Origin: Bigelowiella natans CCMP2755
Taxonomy: Eukaryota; Cercozoa; Chlorarachniophyceae
DNA: 49,962 nt
Direction of reading: 5' to 3'
NCBI GenBank assembly: GCA_000320545.1
Contig: ADNK01000455.1
Span: 1-49,962, forward strand
How positions within the stretch are numbered: the stretch's first letter is position 1; every line of letters begins with the position of its first letter. The position numbers and the translations under genes were made by a program. The notes below the pieces were generated by a model. The model ran no database searches. It saw only the letters and a program-made list of their open reading frames with translations, and was not told where the DNA came from. Shown here piece after piece: positions 1 through 11,360 of the stretch.

Positions 1-220
1 GGAATCAGATTTCGCTCGCTCAAACGGCCTGATGCCGTTGCCAGTCTCTTTAAGGGGAAGAGGGTGAGGGTTTTTGTCTGACGGTTTATCACAGTGAATA
101 CGGCCGGGGTTGGGGGTGTTAGTACGGGAGGGGGAACCGATCCCGAATTTTTAGATATATATATAAATCTATCTATTTTTCGGGGAGGGGGGCCTTGTCT
201 CCCCTTTGTCGCGAACACAG

Positions 221-235
221 GGGGGGGGGGGGGGG

Positions 236-273
<38 letters not shown>

Positions 274-1033
274 ATTGACAAGATGTATGATGCATATATC
301 TTCGGCTTATCTATCACATGTGTTTTGCGTAGGCTGCATGCTTGCTGATCTACGAATGTATGGGCAATTACCACAACGAACTCGCACAGAACCTCGCGCG
401 ACGGGAGCAGTCGAATCTGTAGCAGCGCATTGCATGAGGCGTTCTTGTCCGTCGTGCCGCCTTCCTCCTTGCAGACGTGATGAGCTGAGATCAGAAGGTG
501 CACTGCGACCAAACTCATTCGCATGTCTCGGGGTATCTTGACCACGTGAGGAGATAAAGGAGGAGGTAAAGGAGGAGGAGGAGGAGGAGGAGGAGGAGGA
601 GGAGGAAGAGGAAGAGGGCAGGAGAGGAAGAGGGCAGGAGAGGAAGAGGGGGAAAAAGGCAAGTCGAGTATATAGATGAATAATGATCCTTCTCATATCA
701 CAGTATCCCAAGTCTCCCCTCCACGTTCTCACCCCCCTTCTTCACTTCTCCTGTTTCGCTCGTATATATGTAGCACCAAAATCACCACCTTTCTGTTATG
801 AGGCAGTTGAATCTTGGAGATGGCCAATGCGGTGACATTTACTCCCTAGGTAGGGAGTGGTAGCAGGCATGATTTGGGGTCAGTTGTGGTGGCAAATACA
901 ACAAAGCATGGCCCTCTAACTGGAGGGGGATCATACATGATGATCGTCAGGGGAAGAAGAAGCAGAAAGAGGGGGAGAGGAAGCAGGAGAGAGAAGGCCA
1001 ATACGTACAGCTGACTCTTGGGGAAAAAGAGAA

Positions 1034-1102
<69 letters not shown>

Positions 1103-1106
1103 GTAC

Positions 1107-1150
<44 letters not shown>
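221..1150. repeat. microsatellites: G run, GA, GGA, compound CT-GT-GA
   Basis: A run of about 19 G flows into (GA)n at 239-268. (GGA)n lies at about 571-605. A compound tract of CT (1036-1070), GT (1071-1102) and GA (1109-1149) sits in the intron region of the partial secretory gene. Length polymorphism and assembly error are both likely here. Confidence 0.9.
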
Positions 1151-1153
<3 letters not shown>

Positions 1154-2055
1154 AAGGGGGGGGAGAAAAGTTGATATCACTACGAGAAGAAACAAAACTG
1201 GTTTGAGACATCAGCCCCACCCACACCTGCACCTGTAGCGGCTCTAGCTCATCGATTTCGTCGAATTTTCGGTGGTGGAGAGGTCCCCCTTTTCTCTCTC
1301 TCCTGTATTTGTCCAGAGTTGCTCTGCGTCTTTGCCCGGGCGAGCCGTTTCCTCCCCCTCCTTTCCCCCACCCCTGCTGAGAGCAATCGCAATTCTCATC
1401 CGTTTGACTGCGCCTTTCTATAGTTGAAAGCTCCCCCGGTAGCAAAAAATACGTGCTTTTCGACTCGCCAGATGACTCCAGCTTATTCAGCAATTTTGGG
1501 TCTTGTAGCGAAATTCTGGAAATTGTTTGGATAAGTGTTAGTAGCAGAGAAGCAATGAGCAGTGGTGGTGATGGTGGGTCGGCACAAATGTTTCGGATGG
1601 GCCCTAGTATGCGGCGTCAGAGCTAAGACTGGGGAAACATCATGCTGTTGGAGGAACGCTTCTCTCTCGTACAAATACGCGACAATGTTTATAGTCGATT
1701 CTTTTCCTTCTTCTTCTTCTTCTTCTTCTTCTTCTTCCTACCACCTTTGCACTAGCTTTTGACGTGCATCCATCATCGTACGAATGCGGTCTGTACTGTC
1801 CTTCAGCTGCTGCAATAGCTCCGTCATGGCGATGTCAGGGTCCGTCGTAGGCGCCCTGGGTTCCCCCCCCTCTCCATCATCGAGCATCTGGCATGTGCGA
1901 TCATCTCCTTCTTCGCAGTGGCCGCCATCTGCCCCCCCCCCTCTGGCACCATCTGCAGCGACCTCCTTGCCATTTGCGGCCAGCAGAATGCCTGGCACTA
2001 AGAGTACCAGAAGCGCCGGGAGAAGGGCGGGAGTGTAGCGGGATGGGATGGCCAT
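393..2055 (-). CDS. partial multi-exon gene for a secreted or ER membrane protein
   Basis: Product not recognised. The first exon (2055 down to 1745) opens with MAIPSRYTPALLPALL, a clear signal peptide hydrophobic core, followed by an acidic Gly-rich stretch and a charged helix (ELLQQLKDSTDRIRTMM), and ends in a GT donor. Further exon-like segments on the same strand are about 1500-1395 (contains GESKSTYFLLPGELSTIERR), 845-789 (GVNVTALAISKIQLPHNRK, bounded by TAG and GTGGTG, exactly 19 codons) and 536-393 (48 codons, Cys-containing). Introns between them are filled with CT, GT and GA repeats. The joins between the second and later exons were not all resolved, and the 3' end may lie left of the window. 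The signal peptide is seen; secretion is inference. Confidence 0.45.
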
Positions 2056-2496
2056 TGCTCTTCGTCCATGCAGGAGGGTGAGACTGCTGCTGTTCCGAAC
2101 CACGTTCGGAGAAACAAATTTAAGAATAAAAAAAAACCCTAAATACATCCTAAAAATGTTCATGGAATACGGCTACCGTAATTTGGGAAGATGCGATTTC
2201 ACATCTAAGGTATAACTGGAGTATTTAGGTCAAACTAGGCTTAAAATATTACCAGAGTGCGCTACAGTGAGAAGGCGTTTAACAGCGGCAAATGGGGCAC
2301 CCCCTTATCTTCCGAACCAACGCCGCTGCTATTCCTCCACAGAGCTTCGTATGGGGGACTCCTTGGGATTACCACCCCAGTATATAGCAAATCACAGACA
2401 ATGGGGGTGCGGTGCTCCCCCCATCTCCATCCCCCACAGCGTGCTAAGAGACAGGCCATCGTCATTTTCTAGGCGTCCTGAGTTTCACGCCCTGCG
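2056..2496. promoter_or_regulatory. upstream region of the signal-peptide gene
   Basis: About 440 bp between the start of the minus-strand signal-peptide gene and the probable stop of the next minus-strand gene. The stretch from 2110 to 2260 is AT-rich. No island sequence of the kind found at other gene ends is visible. It probably holds the promoter; no motif was recognised. Confidence 0.3.
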
Positions 2497-2824
2497 AGCT
2501 AGTTCGTTTGCCCCTCATCATCCTTCTCATCGCTGCCATCAATACTACTGCCATCCTCCTTCTCCACCTCTTCCTCCTCCTCCCTCTCCCTCCCATTATC
2601 ATCGTCTTCGGCTGCTTTTCCGAACGACCAAGACAACCGCCCCTCAGGAGAAACCGGGCCTTATCTTCAAGGGGCGTTGTGCCGCTAGCGGGATGATGCT
2701 AGGTAAATGAATGGTAATTTGAAATTCTCTGATGATAGAGGTGGGGGGGGGGGGGGAATATCAGCGATCCATCCAGAAACAAAGTCTCCTGCATTTATAT
2801 GCTCAGACTGATACGGGTACAGGG

Positions 2825-2858
<34 letters not shown>

Positions 2859-3147
2859 TCATCCCCAACCCCACATATGTGCAGCACATGTGGAGGGAAT
2901 TCTGCACTGATTGATATTATTATTCGTTCCTTTTTCCCCTGCCGGGGAGCTGGTGGTGGTGGTGGTGGATATTAGGGAGATAGATATTGCACGACGCCAT
3001 CATCAACATGTCGCTGAATGATATGATGATTTATACGGCCCACCCAGGCTTGCTATTCTCCGCCGTACCGTCCGTATTGAGCATTTCTGCAAGTAATTTG
3101 GATTGGCTGCTCCTCAGTGCTGCTCTCGGTATGTGACATGCCTGACT

Positions 3148-3190
<43 letters not shown>

Positions 3191-3480
3191 TTTCTATCTC
3201 CTCTTCTTATGCTTTTCCCACTTTCCAACGTGAATGAACAACGATGAAAGAAGCCATTTCTCGATGTCTACTTTCTATCTATCCCCTACCCTTTGAAGCG
3301 CCCCCCTCCTATCCCCTGCTCTTGGATCCTCTACTGCCTTGATATGAGCTCATCTGAGACCTTCGATGTTATCTTTCTGCTGGTTGCTGCTGGTGCTGCT
3401 ATTTTGAAACAAAGTTGTGCACGAACTCGGCCATTTTGCGGCCTCGCGGGTGTTTCAGGTACAACACATTATGGAATGCT
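2497..3480 (-). CDS. 3' exons of an unrecognised acidic-tailed protein
   Basis: Exon-like segments read on the minus strand. About 3478-3415 contains HNVLYLKHPRGRKMAEFVHN and ends at a GT donor. About 3110-3040 contains AEMLNTDGTAENSKPGWA. About 2900-2830 reads VLHICGVG followed by a run of about ten Asp encoded by the (GTC)n repeat on the plus strand. The last runs from about 2650 to a TAG at 2497 and is a strongly acidic tail (GSSIDGSDEKDDEGQTN at its end). The exons were not joined in phase and the product is not recognised. Upstream exons may extend to about 5.5 kb. Confidence 0.3.
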
Positions 3481-3517
3481 GACTTTCCTCCACTCTCCTC
3501 ATCTTCCCTCCGTTTCA

Positions 3518-3560
<43 letters not shown>

Positions 3561-3602
3561 ACTCGTTGTGGAGGTGACATCAAGACCCCGTGAGTGAGAG
3601 GA

Positions 3603-3633
<31 letters not shown>

Positions 3634-3874
3634 GAGAGAGAATATGTGTGCATAGAGAATACGGCATGGCGAACTAAAAGGGCAAGCAAATGGACACAAT
3701 AAACATCGCACCATCATCATCCTCATAGGTATTTGTCAGTGAGATCTCTTTAGGATTTGGCCCGATCATTAAACGATTCAAGGTGCTGCGTGCTTGTGCA
3801 TTCGTCTCCCCTCGTTCTTGCGGCTGTAGTTGTTGTTGTTCTCGTTTTTGCTATCGCTAGTAAGTATTCATATA

Positions 3875-3916
<42 letters not shown>

Positions 3917-4047
3917 CTCATATATGTATATACACTTATGTATACAAATATATTATTCATTTATGTTATGAATCCTTTTCTTAGATAGGGGACACGTCTG
4001 GAGCTTTCCCAAAACAAAGGGGTATGCAAGTCACACCACGATACAGA

Positions 4048-4090
<43 letters not shown>
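2743..4090. repeat. microsatellites: G run, GTC, CT, GA, TA
   Basis: G run at about 2743-2756; (GTC)n at about 2825-2857, read as poly-Asp on the minus strand; (CT)n at about 3160-3186; (CT)n at 3521-3554 facing (GA)n at 3602-3642, which can pair as a hairpin; (TA)n at about 3882-3913; (GA)n at 4051-4088. Confidence 0.9.
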
Positions 4091-4091
<1 letters not shown>

Positions 4092-5161
4092 AGAGGAAGA
4101 GGAAGAGGGGCGATCGTTTCTACCGATGGCAATAACTGGCAGCTTTTGAGAAATCGATCAGGGAGTAGTAATATAGAAAGTTTCGTCATTATGGTAATAA
4201 TGAGTAATAGTTGTCCTTGAGAGGATAAGGATAATACCCCTTCATCAGAGTATATCTTCGATGCATTCTAATTGTTTCACTGTCGCTTCCGCGGCCTACT
4301 CTCCCCTCTCCCCCTCTCCCCCTCTCCTCTCTTCATGTCGTCGTCTACCTCGTGCAGGGGTGAACGTTGCGTGGAGAGCGTTGCCGTTTGGTAGTAATAC
4401 TGAATAGGACCACCAACGAAGAGATCTGCAGATGCCTGCGTACATGTTTCGAATGCAATCTATCACGGGGGAGGGGGGGAAGGGGAGGGGAGAGGGGAAT
4501 GAGAATAATGCGGTTCCTCAACGACTTCTCAATAGAACCCGTTCTCCTCCTCATTATCATCGTAAATTCGACTTCGGCGATTAGGAGGCTCTGTCCGCTA
4601 CCCCGATTTAGCCCCGGAGGGAGGGGGAGGAGGGGGCGAGGAGAAGAAGAATAACGACAGCTTAAACGGTGAGATGCATATATCATAGCTTGGGATTCGT
4701 ACGGCCTGATAAGATTGAAGCCGAGAGCGAAATGGTGGTGGTGGTGATGATGATGGTGATGACGAGAACAAGAGAGGCAATTGACAATACGATCGCACAA
4801 TAGACTGAATGAGCGCAAACACCACCATACGGTGGCAGCAGTGGCAACGATGTGATAAATGCCTTCTCCCACCCACTCACAGGGTCGCGCTGCTACCTGC
4901 CTTCCAACGATGACCCTGACCGTCTGGAGAACAAGTCGGTGTTCTCCAATCTCTTTTTGAACGCTAGTTATAAGTAGCCAGCGCGCATGGATTGGGTAGC
5001 ACGCAGGAGGCCCTCCAACATATGATGCTCTGCTATGTGTACGACGAAACAACGTGGAGACACCTTGAGATAGACTACCTCTCATGAAGACGAGCGAGGG
5101 ATGAGGGATGGGGGCGGGTGCAGCATTATGTGCTGGTGGTAGCTGTTTTTCCCAGTAGATG

Positions 5162-5201
<40 letters not shown>

Positions 5202-5749
5202 GCCGGTATGGCAGCGCGTCATAATCGCTCTAGCTGGGATTGCAGGTTAGGAGGAGGAAGGAGGAGAAGGAAGAGGAGGATGGGGGAGGGGGGGAGGAGG
5301 ATGAGGGGGAGAGAAGGCGGAGGTCACATGAAATTGCCGATTACACATAGCTGCTCGCATAGTGCCAACCTTCTTACAGCTTCTGCGGCAAGAGAATGTA
5401 GGGTGATATTTCCACAAATCAATCTCACCAGAACTCTTTTATATGTGTGGCATGCAGCTAACGTTCTTGCTGCGTGGGGTGCGCTGCTGCTGCTGCTCTC
5501 GGGGAGTGCAATGGAACATCTGGGGGAAATATCTGCAAATATCGTTCGAGGCATGCAGAGTATGTGATAGCTTGCGATCGCTATCATCGTTGGCATCATC
5601 TTCGCTCACACTCCTCACCTTTTTCTTGATGATGAGTGGTGGTTTTGGCTCTCCCCTCTGCTATTTGTTTGCTTAGTATTGGCCTCAACGAGAAGCATTA
5701 CGAGTGGGGAGTACAGGTTGGTCAGCAGCTGCAGCAACACGTCCATCTC

Positions 5750-5785
<36 letters not shown>

Positions 5786-5787
5786 TA

Positions 5788-5826
<39 letters not shown>

Positions 5827-5975
5827 TATTCAGCAGACGTGAGAAATGTACCATTCCCCCCCTCCCCTCTTTATCGCCAGCTTTCTGCAAGAATGCTTCC
5901 ATACCTCGAGCTGCTCTGTCTCTGGTGGGTAACGATTTCAGCTTGATTGCGTGTGTATATGCGCGTGCGCGTTTA

Positions 5976-6012
<37 letters not shown>

Positions 6013-6450
6013 CTGCGTGAATCTATATTGCCATGGCATGTCATGTGGGGCGAGGGGGGCTCATGAATGCATACGTACATGTGTGTAGGAGGATTATATA
6101 GCTTCGCTTCAGCCAATATCTACCTTGCAATATTGTAAGTGATAGCATTGTAGTAGTAATAACTAGTAGTAGCAGCAGTAGTAGTGGTAGTAGCAGTAGT
6201 CGCTGTCGTCGCGCCAAAGCTATTGTAGCAACGAGAAAGCGAGGAGAGGGAGCGCACGACTGACTGTGTGGTTGGGCAGCCATAGGTCATTAGTAAGGAG
6301 ACATGTCCTCCCTACATTATTTCAGTATCAGTGCGGCACGAAGCGCATAAGCAGAAATGAATGACTCTCCTTCTCCCGTTTATGTATTTATACAGCAACA
6401 TGCTGCCCCTCTTGTTTTTTGACGGAGGAGAGGTGATCAGACTCCTTTGT
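3481..6450. other. repeat-rich region with unresolved minus-strand exon candidates
   Basis: No complete gene could be assembled. Minus-strand segments that look like exons are about 5050-4890 (contains QKEIGEHRLVLQTVRVIVGR and ends at a GT donor) and about 4435-4348 (readable as LFVGGPIQYYQTATLSTQR before GTAGAC). Both lie between microsatellites and are probably internal exons of the gene ending at 2497. The many long open frames here are low-complexity and are not claimed. Confidence 0.3.
5167..6012. repeat. microsatellites: TA and GT tracts
   Basis: (TA)n at 5167-5199; (TA)n at about 5755-5782 followed by (GT)n at about 5791-5825; (GT)n at about 5979-6012. Past 6.3 kb, tracts of this size disappear until 34.2 kb, apart from one GA tract at 19.4 kb and a short CA tract at 25.5 kb. 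Confidence 0.9.
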
Positions 6451-7622
6451 CTCAAAATGGGGGGTGGGGGAGGGGCAATCCTAAGGAGCACCATCAAGGC
6501 CCTTCAGCTTGCCCTAACGGTAACTAGAATATTGTAGCGTTATGCTGTGCGGCCCGCATAACATGAGAATTCTGCCATGTGAAGTATCCGGTTCCGGTGA
6601 GTACAACACCCGTGAGAACTATAAGCAATACGATTTTCCATCTCTGTAAATTGCTTTGAGGTACCGATATACTGATATCTAAAGAAGAGTTTACCAAAGC
6701 ATAGCGTTTGACCTCACTCCGAAATTATACGTTATCAGCTCGGTGTGATAGCGCTGTCGCCTCTCTTCCTATGGAGAGCGCATCAAGTAATATAGCCAGT
6801 CGTCTGAGGTGATCGTGGGAATAGAGCTAGAGAGATCATGGTCATCTTTCGTCATCCCAGTATCATCATCTCATCAGGCCTGTCAAGACATATATGTGCT
6901 TGCGTTGTCAACTGTACAGTAGAGAATGATGCGACAAGCCAGCAAGGTGGACTAGTGGAACCTATATGCTGCGCAAAAGTTTCTAATGAATTTCTGATCA
7001 AACCGTGCTAGCGTGTGCCGCACCCAGGCGTACAAGATGATCGTTGTGCTTGCTCGCGTGTGCTAGCTAGCTAGTGTGTGCTAGCGCATGCATGCTAGCA
7101 TGGCCCACATCGTAATCATGCAATCAATTTAGCATTTGTGCACGAATGCTTGTAGCTCGCTCCGATCCTTTCGCATTGACTAAAAACATCTTGGCAGTTT
7201 CGAGCAGCAGCTGCTTACATCAATTTCGTAATAGCATCGATCTGCTGCATTGAATGTATGCAATGTTTCATAGTACGCGCTCTATATTATTGAGATCAAG
7301 TACACACTTGCAATTTTGCGCTGACGATGTCACATCTGGTCATTATTGTTCATTCGATCGTACATCATTGCTCTCCTACACCTTCAACGTGCATTTCACA
7401 TTTAATGTCTGGATGTCATTTGAATCATTGCGTTGGGCTGTACTGCTCAACTTGGTACTTGCGTGATATCTGCATTGAAATGATTACATCTAGACATGGC
7501 GAGTCGTAATTGTTGTGCAATTACAAATGTGACTATTATCCATCATGAAGGAGGCGGACACCGTTTTAACAATTTCCTACCTGCGAGAAAGTAGGTCTAT
7601 TGGGTCCAATATTTAGGGATTA
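6451..7622. other. gene-end island A (CTAG/TGCA-rich) and AT-rich flank
   Basis: No gene seen. The core, about 7000-7140, is packed with CTAG, GCTAGC and GCATGC words and contains the exact 12-bp palindrome CATGCTAGCATG at 7091-7102. It lies about 500 bp beyond the stop codon of the minus-strand EF-hand gene at 7623. It is also the border between the microsatellite-rich left end and the microsatellite-poor centre. Confidence 0.5.
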
Positions 7623-10600
7623 TTACATTCTGAAGAGCAAAGAATCTCCAACAACATTTCGCAACTGTGACAGCTGCTTAGATCCAGCTATTTTCGATGT
7701 CCCAAGTGTTTGTATGGTAGCATTAGGTAGCTTTGAACTAAGACGACGACTGCGCCATAGCCACATCAATGCTGAGATTGACAAGATAGAAAAGCCTACT
7801 GCAAATGCAGCTCTAGTCGAAATTTTGCTCCACCAAGACTTAGATGAATTGCAGTCATCATTTTTCTTTCCAATATCAGCTTTGAGTAAAGGCCTTCGAG
7901 TCACTGCGTCCCATATCAATATTGATTTTATACTTGAATGATTTTCTTTCGCTGATTCTATTGCTGCCGCCTTTGATATGACATGCTGAAGTTGATCCAT
8001 CAGTGCATCCTGATCTCCTTTCTTTGGAAAATCCAGCGGCAAACTAACATTGTAGCTATTCACATCTTCTAAATTAAGCTGAGCAGCACGGACCAAATTT
8101 ATTGACATCGTCGGTCGATGATCTTGGGTTTCAGAATCAGTCGAACGGAGAGCGTCGGTGATCGAGCTTATGCTGGATGAAAGCTCTGAATCAAGCTCGA
8201 GGACTAAATGTAGCAGGCCATCTGACGCCCCACGATTCTGAACTCGAATTTTCCTTTCGAAGCGTGTTCTTGATCCTGCTGGTTCTGATACACCATCCTT
8301 GTGATCTCCTTCTTCTGTAACACTTAGTACTTGCGGGGAATTTAGCATGTAATTCGGAGAGCCTGCGATATTGCTACGAGGCGATGGTGAGCTAATGCTA
8401 AGGCTTCCTCGACTCATTGGTGTTAACGGCGACGAAATCGTGTTATCTCCCGTGGAACCAGGAACAGTGACCCGAAGAGGATCGGTCTTTTTGTCATGCA
8501 AGTTGCCATTCGCTTGATGCTGAAGCTGTTTCATCTTACGTGTAAGCTCTTCTGCCTTGGCAATAGCCTCTCTATGTAGTCTTTCCATACGCTTTTGCTC
8601 CTCCCTATCCACTCTTTCAGTTTCCTCCAAAAGTTTTCTGTGTTCCATCTCACTACTCGATGGTGTAGTCGCTGATGCAGATAACTCTGCTGATGAGCCA
8701 CTTCGAGGAGATCCCTGGGTCATCTTGGAAAGCGACGGAACATTAGGGAGAGAATCATGTGCGATGCTTTGGTGTTTCTTCTTCTCCTGCTCAATGCTCC
8801 GTTGAATATCCTCCAGGTTGGGTACAGCCCTGGGATTAAAATTGGAGTCATAAAATTGAACTTGTAAGTTTTCTCCCTTCAGTGTGCCAAAGCGCAAGTC
8901 CCCTGTTGAGCCTCGTCGCCTAGAGTCGCGGCTTTTTAGAAATTTTCGCCTTCCACCATTCGATGTTGCTGTATTCTCCTTCTTTAGTTTTTCTAACTCC
9001 TTTTTAACAATCAGTTTCACCTTGTATTAAGACGAAATACTAAAATAATTTATTCCAGAACCTTTCTGATCTTCACCGCTTCTTCCAACCTCCTTGTTAG
9101 CTCGTAGATGTCGTTTCTTTGTGTTTCGACAAGTTGTATCCAGGTTTGTTTTGAAGAATTGCTCTCCTTCAGTTTTCTTTCCCTAGAAAAGAGTAATTGT
9201 TTTCACAGAAAATTCTATTTTCTTAATGAAATAATTTCAAAACTGTTTCGCTTGAAGATGTTTGCTTGTTGCAAGGCTCTGAGAGATACACGTCAGAGTT
9301 ATTGTTATAATGTTGTGCTTATTTAAATCAAGCACCTGCCGCAGGTTATCATTTTGCTTGAGAAGCTCTTTGATCTAATACGATTGTTAGTGATTTAAAT
9401 TATTTACGAGCCTCAACTTAGCTAAATCTAGTCCACCTCATGAACCAAATGCGCATTTTCTTCAAGCCCCTCATTAGATTCCGCATTCATTTTCGAGACC
9501 AAAAGTTCAAGCCTAATCTTTTCCAATTTTGAAATCTCTGAAAACACCAACAGTGTTTAATATTGATTTTCGCATTCTCACAGTGGTAACCTTCAGCTTG
9601 ATGAGAAATAGTAACATCCTTTCCTTCCAGTCTCTCTATCATGACGTTCATCCGCTTTTGAAGTTTTTCTTTTTGCAGAGTGACCTTTTGCCTCTCGTTC
9701 ACCAGCTGTGTGTTTGAATCTTCCAAAATTCGACACTAAGAAAAGGGAAAATAAGACAATAACATTTTGTATCATTATGATGCCATGTGCTGTACTTGCT
9801 TCTCCAGATTCATTGCACGCTGTCTCAAGATGTGTGTCTGGTGTTCAAGCTCTGCAAACTCATGAGCATCTGTTTCTTGGGCTTGCGATGCAAAAAATTT
9901 CCTTTCCACTTTTGGACTAAGGGAATTTCCGATGGAACTTAATGTTTCAACCTATGGTACAAAATATGCTTTTCAAAAGGAATTCAACCATAGTAAACAT
10001 AGTTACCGTGTAACTTTTATTGCTAATTGATGCGATTCTTCTATGACCCTTATTTCTTGAACTCCCTCCGTTTTGATTCTCAGAGTCATCTCCTCGTATC
10101 GGAGGGCAATCAGGACGAAAATACCACTCTCCACTCAACATTGTCCTAGGTGGTAGATAATCCTTTCACATCACTTGAGTAAATATCATCATTGTAACCT
10201 TCATCATACCGATTCGAAAGATCGTCCCGAGAAGAATCAGAATCCTGTTTACTCTCATAGTCACTCATTCTGGGCAAAGGGGTTCCTATGTCAAGCTGGG
10301 GTCGGGACTTTTGCTTCTGTTTTCCTGTTTTCAATTTCTCGTCCGCAAGAAAAGCACTTACCCCCTGACCCAAGCTTGAACGTGATCTTCTGGACATCGA
10401 CGTTGTAGTTTTCGCATCATCATTTACTGACAGCTCCTCGTCCATTTGGAGACTCTGTATAAAATTCTAATAGAAAACATTAAACATCACCTTTAAAATC
10501 ATTTTAACGTCGCTGATTAAAGCCATATTTCTTTGGAATTACAATTTGAAACCTGAATAAATTCTGCCTCGGAGATTGTACCCGACTTATCAAGGTCCAT

Positions 10601-11214
10601 CTGTTCAATTTACTTTAGTTTAAGTATTCTACTCATGAAACTCATAAGGCTAACAACCTCATCAAATACGCCCTCGATGTTAAGATTTTGAAGTTTTGGG
10701 TTCATTTTCAAGGCTCTGTCCATACCCTTAAAATATTCTTGTTACATCATTGGATTTGACCAGTCGACTAATTCTACCTCACGTGTTAATTCCCTAATTA
10801 TATTAACAATGTGATAGTCACAGAAAGGACATATCTCATCTAATGGGGAGGGAGTGGAGGGCCGTACCCTTTGTTGTCAATATCTAAAACTTTGAATAGT
10901 CTAGAAGCCATTTGTTGCTTGTCTTCGCTAGTTTGTGAGCCACTCGGGGACACATTCGATCTGGTACTCAATGTAGGATTTGTGGCGCTATCTTCGTCCA
11001 CAGTGAACACAGGAATTGACGATAGTGAGTCCGTCATAGCCTTATTTTTAAAATTAGTCCAGTCGTCATAATTAGCACCTTGCGTTGATGATGAGTTGTG
11101 TATCTTAGCGCATACAATAGATACAAGCAAAACTGAAAATAGAGGAGAAAATCTAAGATGGGTATGAGCTGAAGATATGTATTTAAGAGGAGGATGAGAC
11201 GAGGATTGATACAT
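7623..11214 (-). CDS. EF-hand, coiled-coil membrane protein
   Basis: Multi-exon gene of about 11-12 exons. The start at 11214 gives a hydrophobic leader (LFSVLLVSIVCA) that looks like a signal peptide. Two EF-hands follow and form a canonical pair: loop 1 DIDNKGELTREG is made by splicing to about 10795, and loop 2 DLDKSGTISEAE is at about 10600. Next come a Ser-rich linker, several short coiled-coil exons between about 9960 and 9060, and a long last exon (about 9024 to 7623) with a charged helix, a Ser-rich region, and a single membrane segment near the C-terminus (AFAVGFSILSISALMWLW) followed by a basic tail. The loop residues predict Ca2+ binding. With a leader and a C-terminal anchor the EF-hands would face the ER lumen or outside; that topology is inference. 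One coil junction near 9190 was not resolved in phase. Confidence 0.7.
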
Positions 11215-11360
11215 AAAGTTGATCTCTCAGGCCCCCCTCTTCGTGTGTGGTGGATCGCTGTGGCTGTGGAATTTGAGTCAGGCGTATTCGTCAATAAACC
11301 GGCTTTCTACGTATGTCGTACAATCAAAACGTTTGCCATTCACCGCTCCTGGTTTCCATC
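11215..11360. promoter_or_regulatory. divergent promoter region
   Basis: Short gap between the start of the minus-strand EF-hand gene and the approximate start of the plus-strand RGS gene. The two genes almost certainly share this region for transcription in opposite directions. No island sequence and no recognised motif. Confidence 0.35.

Noticed and set aside
1018-1206. Open frames through CT/GT/GA repeats on both strands
   Set aside because: Dinucleotide repeats have no stop codons in any frame; the encoded Ser-Leu or Arg-Glu runs are artefacts.
4345-5085. 246-codon minus-strand open frame
   Set aside because: It runs through a His-encoding repeat and several splice-like sites. Only parts look like exons, so it is not a single coding unit.
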